A stretch of 6,527 nucleotides of DNA from Anaerolineaceae bacterium (GTDB taxonomy: Bacteria > Chloroflexota > Anaerolineae > Anaerolineales > Anaerolineaceae): assembly GCA_003532515.1 (NCBI GenBank), contig DOEX01000279.1, positions 1 to 6,527 of the forward strand. Direction: 5' to 3'. Both the position numbers and the translations under genes were made by a program. Shown here piece after piece: positions 1 to 3,914 of this stretch; position 1 is the first letter of the stretch, and every line of letters begins with the position of its first letter. The notes beneath the pieces were generated by a model. It did no database searches, had not been told where the DNA came from, and saw only the letters and a list, made by a program, of their open reading frames with translations.

Positions 1-50
1 TAAAATCGAGACCATTCTTGTAGTTTATTTATGGTATCATTCGAACCGCC

Positions 51-449
51 ATGAACAATAAAATTACCATTATCGAAGGGCCAACCCCCGAATTCCAGAC
101 TCTATCAGATCCCAGCTTCAACGATGGTTCCCTGAATTGGGTCAATGGGATTTTGGAAGGTCCTTATCTTTACGACACCGCCTTTACTAATCTGCGCACT
201 TTTGATGCGCTTAAATTACTTGATCGCTGCCAGGCTGCCTGGGCAGATAAGCAAACGATGTACCTTGAATATAAAGACCGCATCGGTCTGAAACAAGAAG
301 ATCCAATCATTGCCGCCCGCGCAGTTAAGGTGGAAGAGGGAGACATGTTGCTTTTATGGGTGCGTCAAGAGATCTCTGACACTGAAGAAGAAAACGAAGA
401 TTTCGACGAGAACGACAACTTCGACGAGAACGACGACCTCCCGTTTTAG
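51..449 (+). CDS. Unrecognised 132-residue protein with an SSB-like acidic C-terminal tail
   Basis: I do not recognise the family. Residues 1-110 look like a compact mixed alpha/beta domain, with predicted strands near 67-74 and 85-106 and a helix near 50-65. There is no signal peptide or membrane segment, so it is probably cytosolic. Residues 110-132 are almost entirely acidic and end FDENDDLPF. That resembles the C-terminal tip of bacterial single-stranded DNA-binding protein (SSB; DDDIPF in E. coli), which docks repair and replication proteins. The N-terminal part does not look like an SSB OB-fold, so I do not call it SSB. The ATG at 51 is the first start after an in-frame stop at 21-23. 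It has no clear Shine-Dalgarno, and a TATCAT at 35-40 would place transcription start close to the ATG, so a leaderless message is possible. An intrinsic terminator follows 31 nt after the stop. It is convergent with the tRNA gene. That it is a real gene is likely; its function is unknown. Confidence 0.8.
   Translation: MNNKITIIEGPTPEFQTLSDPSFNDGSLNWVNGILEGPYLYDTAFTNLRTFDALKLLDRCQAAWADKQTMYLEYKDRIGLKQEDPIIAARAVKVEEGDMLLLWVRQEISDTEEENEDFDENDNFDENDDLPF
399..434 (+). repeat. Two tandem 18-bp units inside the acidic tail of the first gene
   Basis: Bases 399-416 and 417-434 are two copies of an 18-bp unit. The last 15 bp, TTCGACGAGAACGAC, are identical, and only the first codon differs (GAT versus AAC). 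They encode DFDEND and NFDEND in frame. The array most likely arose by slippage or unequal recombination and lengthens the linker in front of the terminal DDLPF. Confidence 0.85.
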
Positions 450-480
450 AAACCAACGACAATAATAGTTTTTTAAGTAC

Positions 481-507
481 GGAACGGTCAGTGCCCGTTC
501 CTTTTTT
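481..507 (+). terminator. Intrinsic terminator of the 51-449 gene
   Basis: A perfect 7-bp stem (GGAACGG at 481-487 with CCGTTCC at 495-501) encloses a 7-nt loop and is followed directly by six T residues (502-507). It starts 31 nt after the stop codon of the upstream plus-strand gene, so that gene is probably transcribed alone. Confidence 0.88.
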
Positions 508-660
508 GATCGTTTAAGGCGGACCGAGCACGCTATTTTTAACCGCAGGTCTCTTTCTTCTCTCATCGCGGACGAAAGGGGAGCGTGGCAATCTTCCTTT
601 TGTCACAACTTCAACTTGCCCTCTAACAGCCTCCTTTTTCCTCATATCCTTCGGTAACGC
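508..660. other. Intergenic gap between convergent terminators; one doubtful small ORF
   Basis: No gene can be called with confidence. The plus strand is pyrimidine-rich. On the minus strand an open frame runs from ATG at 643-645 to TAA at 514-516, giving 43 very basic residues starting MRKKEAVRGQ. It lacks a usable Shine-Dalgarno: the AAGGA motif sits only about two bases before the ATG. The frame is open further upstream through the tRNA terminator hairpin. The basic composition follows from purine-rich DNA, so chance is a reasonable explanation. Confidence 0.4.
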
Positions 661-685
661 AAAAACCACCTTACGGTGGTTTTTT
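661..685 (-). terminator. Terminator directly after tRNA-Arg, able to act in both directions
   Basis: AAAAACCACC (661-670) and GGTGGTTTTT (676-685, counting the outermost pairs) form a nearly loop-tight hairpin around a tetraloop at 671-674. Read on the minus strand it ends in a T run and begins 1 nt after the tRNA 3' end. It is the first clear terminator after rho, the peptidase gene and the tRNA, so it probably ends that whole transcript. The symmetrical A/T flanks would also stop plus-strand transcription escaping the 481-507 terminator. The exact edges of the two arms may be off by a base. Confidence 0.85.
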
Positions 686-686
686 A

Positions 687-759
687 TGCCCCAGGAGGGA
701 ATCGAACCCCCAGTCTAGGCGTTAGGAGTGCCTCGCTCTATCCATTGAGCCACTGGGGC
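687..759 (-). tRNA. tRNA-Arg (anticodon CCU)
   Basis: The minus strand folds into a complete 73-nt cloverleaf. The acceptor stem is GCCCCAG/CTGGGGC with discriminator A, the D-arm is GCTC-AATGGATA-GAGC, the anticodon loop is CTCCTAA (anticodon CCU, reading AGG), the variable loop has 5 nt, and the T-arm has loop TTCGATT. The 3' CCA is not encoded and must be added after transcription. The anticodon stem AGGCA/CGCCT has an A-C mismatch at the loop-closing 31-39 pair, and the T-stem has one G-U pair. A terminator hairpin starts 1 nt beyond the 3' end. The peptidase stop codon lies 21 bp upstream, with a consensus -10 box in between. Confidence 0.95.
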
Positions 760-768
760 GGGTCTGAG

Positions 769-774
769 ATTATA
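769..774 (-). promoter_or_regulatory. -10 box (TATAAT) for the tRNA-Arg gene
   Basis: The minus strand carries a perfect TATAAT in the short gap between the peptidase gene and the tRNA. It ends 9 nt before the mature tRNA 5' base, so transcription would begin about 3 nt upstream of the tRNA. I see no convincing -35 at 16-18 bp, where the last codons of the peptidase gene lie. It may be an internal promoter that adds to read-through from rho and the peptidase gene. Confidence 0.55.
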
Positions 775-780
775 CCATTC

Positions 781-1872
781 CTATGGCAGGTAATCCCAGG
801 GATTGACAGGCATGTTGGCATAACGGATCTCGAAATGCAAGTGAGGTCCCGTTGAATTGCCAGTCGTTCCAGCCAGACCAATAACGCTGCCTTGGAAGAC
901 GTTTTCTCCGCAGCTCACGTGGACTTTATCGAGGTGTTCATAGAGCGTAGTATAGCCATTTCCATGGTCAATCACCACAAAGTTGCCGTAACCACCGTTC
1001 ATCCATCCTGCATATACCACCGTGCCGCTATCGGCCGCAAACAATTGCGAACCTGATCCTGCCCCGATGTCTATACCGTTATGTCCTGGACCAAAATTGT
1101 TACCGGTCAGGTAGTGCACTGCAGATGGCCAGATGAAGAAACCATTACCATACATGCCAACAGAATCCAACAAACAGGCTCCCGGTCCGTCCCACCCGCT
1201 GATCAGCCGTCCTTCAGCATCCCGGGTAACGGCAGCATAACTGATTGGAACCAGTTCGCGTCTGCCACCTGGAACCATCACCTTGGTACCTGGTTCAATT
1301 TGTGGATTCGACAGGTCAAGATTATTGCCAATGAAGAGCACAATATCCTGGATTGTTGCCCCGTAACGCGAAGCCACGGAACTCAACGAATCCTTGCTGC
1401 GCCAGGTGTGATAAATGCCATTTACAGGAGGGATTGCTATCACCTGTCCAACCATCAGGTTGTCAGATTTATCTTGCAAGACATCGTAATTGGCGAAGAG
1501 GATCGATTCGATCTCGACGTTATAAGTCTGAGCAAGAGCCCAGATAGAATCACCGCTGACAACGGTGTGGTAGATCATTTCCAACCTTGTATTTGCTTGC
1601 CCTTCTGTATATAGATTCTGATCTCTGGTTAATTCTTCACCAGAATAGTTCTCTACGAAGGCAGGCAGGTTGGCTGGAACTTCGACATCATTGTAATCGA
1701 CAGTAGCAACTGCCTGAGGACGCCTATAAAGCTCCATCGATTTAGCAATCCTTGGCTGCCATAACAGCATGGTTAACAAGCCCAGGCTAAGCATAATAGC
1801 GATAACCCAACTGGCAACCGTAATCACCAACTCATGGTTGGATTTTTTTGTCTCTTCGTTTTGTTCAGACAT
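781..1872 (-). CDS. Membrane-anchored LysM-LysM-M23 peptidoglycan endopeptidase
   Basis: This is a predicted zinc metallopeptidase of family M23 (LytM/lysostaphin type) that cuts peptide cross-links in peptidoglycan. Residues 1-14 are polar, and 15-38 form one hydrophobic segment without a clear cleavage site, so it is probably an N-in anchored protein with an external catalytic domain. Two LysM glycan-binding repeats follow at about 102-148 and 155-201. The M23 domain covers about 246-358. Its zinc ligands are H264 and D268 (HNGID) and H346, and its catalytic histidines are H313 (YEHLD) and H344 (HLHFE). All are present, so it should be active rather than a degenerate EnvC/NlpD-type activator. 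The only two cysteines, C233 and C321, could form a disulfide. The start is supported by an AGAGG Shine-Dalgarno 8-9 nt upstream. It lies 25 bp after rho on the same strand, probably in one operon. Its precise cellular role, such as growth or division, is not shown. Confidence 0.93.
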   Translation of the reverse strand: MSEQNEETKKSNHELVITVASWVIAIMLSLGLLTMLLWQPRIAKSMELYRRPQAVATVDYNDVEVPANLPAFVENYSGEELTRDQNLYTEGQANTRLEMIYHTVVSGDSIWALAQTYNVEIESILFANYDVLQDKSDNLMVGQVIAIPPVNGIYHTWRSKDSLSSVASRYGATIQDIVLFIGNNLDLSNPQIEPGTKVMVPGGRRELVPISYAAVTRDAEGRLISGWDGPGACLLDSVGMYGNGFFIWPSAVHYLTGNNFGPGHNGIDIGAGSGSQLFAADSGTVVYAGWMNGGYGNFVVIDHGNGYTTLYEHLDKVHVSCGENVFQGSVIGLAGTTGNSTGPHLHFEIRYANMPVNPWDYLP

Positions 1873-1897
1873 TGATTAATCCTCTGACAAATATATA

Positions 1898-3169
1898 CTA
1901 CATATCTGCCAGAGTTTCCAGAAATTCCACATTCGTCCTGGTTTTTTCCATTCTTTGCAGGATGGCTTCCGTTGCTACAGCCGTATCCATTCCAGCACCT
2001 TGAGGCGGATTGGAAACCATTTGCAGGTACATTCGCCGCATCAACCAAACCCGTTGAAGGGTTTCAGGGCTTTGCAAAAGGTCTTCACGACGAGTAGATG
2101 ATTTTTCGATATCGATCGCAGGAAAAATGCGTCGCTCCTGTAATCGGCGGGAAAGGATCATTTCCATATTGCCGGTGCCCTTGAATTCTTCATAGACTAC
2201 ATCGTCCAACCTCGAACCTGTGTCAACCAAAGCGGTCGCAACGATTGTCAGGCTGCCGCCGTCTTCCAGGTTTCGAGCTGCACCAAAGAAACGTTTGGGT
2301 GGGTAGAGCGCAGAGGGGTCCATACCGCCGCTTAAGGTACGACCAGAGGGATTTACAACCATGTTATAAGCACGTGCCAACCGGGTTAGGGAATCCATCA
2401 GGATAACTACATTAAGCCCGTTTTCGACCAGTCTTTTCGCCCTTTCGAGCGAGACCTCTGCCATGCGTACATGTGCCTGCACAGGCTCATCAAAAGTGCT
2501 GGCAATCACTTCTGCATCAACCGAGCGGTCCATATCAGTGACTTCTTCTGGGCGTTCACCGATCAGGGACATAATCTGGCGGACCTCAGGGTGGTTAGCG
2601 CTGATGGCATTGGCAATATCTTTAAGAATGGTTGTTTTCCCGGCTTTCGGAGGCGAGACGATCATCGCACGTTGTCCACCACCAATCGGAGCGACCAGGT
2701 TGATCATGCGAGTTGCAAGGTTCATCGGATCATACTCAAGATTGAGTATTTCATTGGGAAAAATGGGAGTGAGGACTTCAAATCTTGGTCTTTTGCGGGC
2801 TTCATCAGGAGTGAGTCCGTTTACGGATTCAACCTTGAGCAAGCCATGATGTCTTTCAGATTCGCGTGGAGGTCTGACATGCCCAATAACCAGGTCACCT
2901 GAGCGCAATTCGTAACGGCGTAATTGGGCCTGTGAAACATAAACGTCATCGGGACCAATGCGATAATTGCTGCGCAAAAAGCCGATGCCTTCATTCATAA
3001 TTTCGAGGACACCGCCGCTCATTTCAAGCCCTTCGGCTTCTGCCAGGTTCTGGGCGATTTTTACGACCAAACCGTCTCTCTTCAGCCGTTTTACATTTTC
3101 AATATTAAGGTCTTTGCCAATTTTTTGGAGCTGTTTCGTGGTTTGTTTTTCGAGTTCAATAATTTCCAT
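1898..3169 (-). CDS. rho: Transcription termination factor Rho
   Basis: This is the hexameric RNA-dependent ATPase/helicase that loads on unstructured RNA and ends transcription. Its 423 residues are typical of the short Rho class without a large N-terminal insertion. Residues 1-45 are the Rho N-terminal helical domain, and 50-118 form the cold-shock-like RNA-binding domain with GIGFLR at 61-66. The RecA-like motor follows: Walker A PPKAGKT (173-179), catalytic region GERPEEV (204-210), Walker B VVILMD (254-259), Q-loop near 274-285, and R-loop EEFKGTGN (327-334). All motor motifs are intact. G204 replaces the aspartate seen in E. coli (D210), a residue of the bicyclomycin pocket. The ATG at 3169 gives the expected N-terminus and has a weak purine-rich ribosome site (AGAAAGAGA). 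A promoter and a leader of about 160 nt lie upstream. The downstream peptidase gene starts 25 bp after the stop. Confidence 0.98.
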   Translation of the reverse strand: MEIIELEKQTTKQLQKIGKDLNIENVKRLKRDGLVVKIAQNLAEAEGLEMSGGVLEIMNEGIGFLRSNYRIGPDDVYVSQAQLRRYELRSGDLVIGHVRPPRESERHHGLLKVESVNGLTPDEARKRPRFEVLTPIFPNEILNLEYDPMNLATRMINLVAPIGGGQRAMIVSPPKAGKTTILKDIANAISANHPEVRQIMSLIGERPEEVTDMDRSVDAEVIASTFDEPVQAHVRMAEVSLERAKRLVENGLNVVILMDSLTRLARAYNMVVNPSGRTLSGGMDPSALYPPKRFFGAARNLEDGGSLTIVATALVDTGSRLDDVVYEEFKGTGNMEMILSRRLQERRIFPAIDIEKSSTRREDLLQSPETLQRVWLMRRMYLQMVSNPPQGAGMDTAVATEAILQRMEKTRTNVEFLETLADM

Positions 3170-3330
3170 AAGTCAATCTCTTTCTATACCCGTTTTGGAA
3201 CACCCAACCCTTTTCCCCAGCCTTAGGCATGTGTAACACGATCTTGATGACGTAAATTCGTTCATGTTAATAAAAGGTGACAGATTGAATGGGGATACCC
3301 CAGAAGGATAACTATTATTTATCGGTGATG
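3170..3330 (-). promoter_or_regulatory. Leader of rho with a possible 30-codon upstream ORF
   Basis: About 160 nt separate the predicted transcription start from the rho ATG. The leader begins with a small hairpin (TGGGG/CCCCA around 3 nt at 3290-3302). It also contains an ATG-initiated frame of 30 codons whose TGA lies at 3173-3175, 3 nt before the rho ATG. That frame has no clear Shine-Dalgarno and no recognisable product. Long leaders are known for rho in other bacteria, where Rho attenuates its own gene. Whether this happens here is inference. Confidence 0.4.
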
Positions 3331-3335
3331 AATAA

Positions 3336-3363
3336 ATTATAACATTTTTTACTGAGTGTGCAA
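3336..3363 (-). promoter_or_regulatory. Probable sigma-70-type promoter of the rho operon
   Basis: On the minus strand a perfect TATAAT (3336-3341) is preceded by TG one base upstream, giving an extended -10 element. A partial -35, TTGCAC (3358-3363), lies 16 bp upstream. It is the best promoter seen before rho and sits between the 3426-3460 hairpin and the leader. Predicted transcription start is near 3329-3330. Confidence 0.7.
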
Positions 3364-3425
3364 GCGCAAAAACAACTAAGTTATACAATCTTTTTACTGG
3401 CTCACAGGAAAATTGGGTTTATTGA

Positions 3426-3460
3426 AGCCAACAGAGAGTCATAATGACTCTCTGTTGGCT
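3426..3460 (-). terminator. Perfect 17-bp inverted repeat after the gene remnant
   Basis: AGCCAACAGAGAGTCAT (3426-3442) and its exact reverse complement (3444-3460) flank a single base. As RNA this gives a very stable hairpin of about 15-16 pairs with a 3-5 nt loop. It lies 17 nt after the stop of the 3478-3600 remnant and upstream of the rho promoter on the same strand, which suits a transcription stop between units. There is no T run on either side, so it may instead protect 3' ends or act as a protein-binding site. Confidence 0.6.
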
Positions 3461-3477
3461 CGTTGCTTGAAAAATTC

Positions 3478-3600
3478 CTATCTGGTAAGGAATGGTAGGT
3501 AAATAGCCTTATCCAGCACCGGAACGACTTTATAGAGGTTGAAGTCGAGCGTGCCGACGTCATTCTTGATCGTTGCTACCCGGTTTTGGAACAAGATCAT
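3478..3600 (-). pseudogene. C-terminal remnant of an exported protein ending IYLPFLTR
   Basis: A 40-codon frame (ATG at 3598-3600, TAG at 3478-3480) ends VVPVLDKAIYLPFLTR. This tip matches the C-terminus of the large protein next door (KNLYLPLIMR): both read K-x-[I/L]-Y-L-P-[F/L]-[L/I]-x-R and then stop. The part before it, NRVATIKNDVGTLDFNLYKV, reads like the last strands of an extracellular beta domain. An in-frame TGA lies four codons before the ATG, there is no Shine-Dalgarno, and no continuation was found upstream. I therefore read it as the surviving 3' end of a larger secreted-protein gene that lost its body. It could also be a genuine tiny ORF, which is less likely. Confidence 0.6.
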
Positions 3601-3816
3601 AGGCAAGTTTCACCGATTCTGAAAAAATTCCCTGAAAAAATCTCTTGGAAAAAACGTGCATGAAAGAAACCTCTAGTGAGTTTCTCATCAAACTTACATA
3701 TTACACAAGCTGTTGAAAATCAATCTTATTTTGCGGTTTTCGGATGATTTTGAGCTCAACATTGTCAGTTTAGTCTGGTTTTCATCGGTAAAAAAGGATC
3801 ATTGATAGGTCTATTC
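3601..3816. other. AT-rich gene-free stretch upstream of the remnant
   Basis: I see no gene, RNA or mobile-element end here. All minus-strand frames are interrupted, and nothing continues the secreted-protein remnant. Two copies of CTGAAAAAAT (3619-3628 and 3632-3641) give an imperfect 13-bp tandem repeat beside the remnant. The stretch is plausibly eroded coding DNA or plain spacer. Confidence 0.5.
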
Positions 3817-3853
3817 AAAAAATAGAGGCTGGATTTCTCAAACCAGCCTCTAT
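3817..3853 (-). terminator. Intrinsic terminator of the large exported-protein gene
   Basis: ATAGAGGCTGG (3822-3832) pairs perfectly with CCAGCCTCTAT (3843-3853). Three further A-T pairs form inside after one bulged base, leaving a 3-nt loop. On the minus strand the stem runs straight into a run of T residues (3822-3817). It lies about 60 nt after the TAA of the large gene. Confidence 0.92.
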
Positions 3854-3914
3854 CTCTGTTTCTACCTGATCAAAGCAATATCAGGAGATGGTTGTTACGA
3901 TTGTTAAGCCTGTC

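Noticed and set aside
51..449. Calling the first gene ssb because of its DDLPF tip
   Set aside because: The N-terminal 110 residues show none of the usual SSB OB-fold motifs. Only the tail is similar.
354..566. 70-codon minus-strand frame overlapping the end of the first gene
   Set aside because: It runs antisense through the acidic tail and the 481-507 terminator. Its valine/leucine-rich run is the complement of the GAC/GAG-rich repeat.
661..759. tRNA gene as an integration site of a mobile element
   Set aside because: No integrase, no repeat of the tRNA 3' end elsewhere in the window, and a normal terminator directly after the tRNA.
1081..1614. 177-codon plus-strand frame
   Set aside because: It is wholly antisense to the LysM/M23 gene, whose motifs are intact. 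The product has no recognisable domain.
1824..2048. 74-codon minus-strand frame across the rho/peptidase junction
   Set aside because: It is out of frame with both genes and covers the conserved C-terminus of Rho.
2463..2902. Two overlapping plus-strand frames of 128 and 143 codons
   Set aside because: Both lie antisense inside rho, which is complete and conserved.
3426..3460. Inverted repeat as a transposon end or CRISPR unit
   Set aside because: It is a single copy in the window, with no transposase, target duplication or regular spacing.
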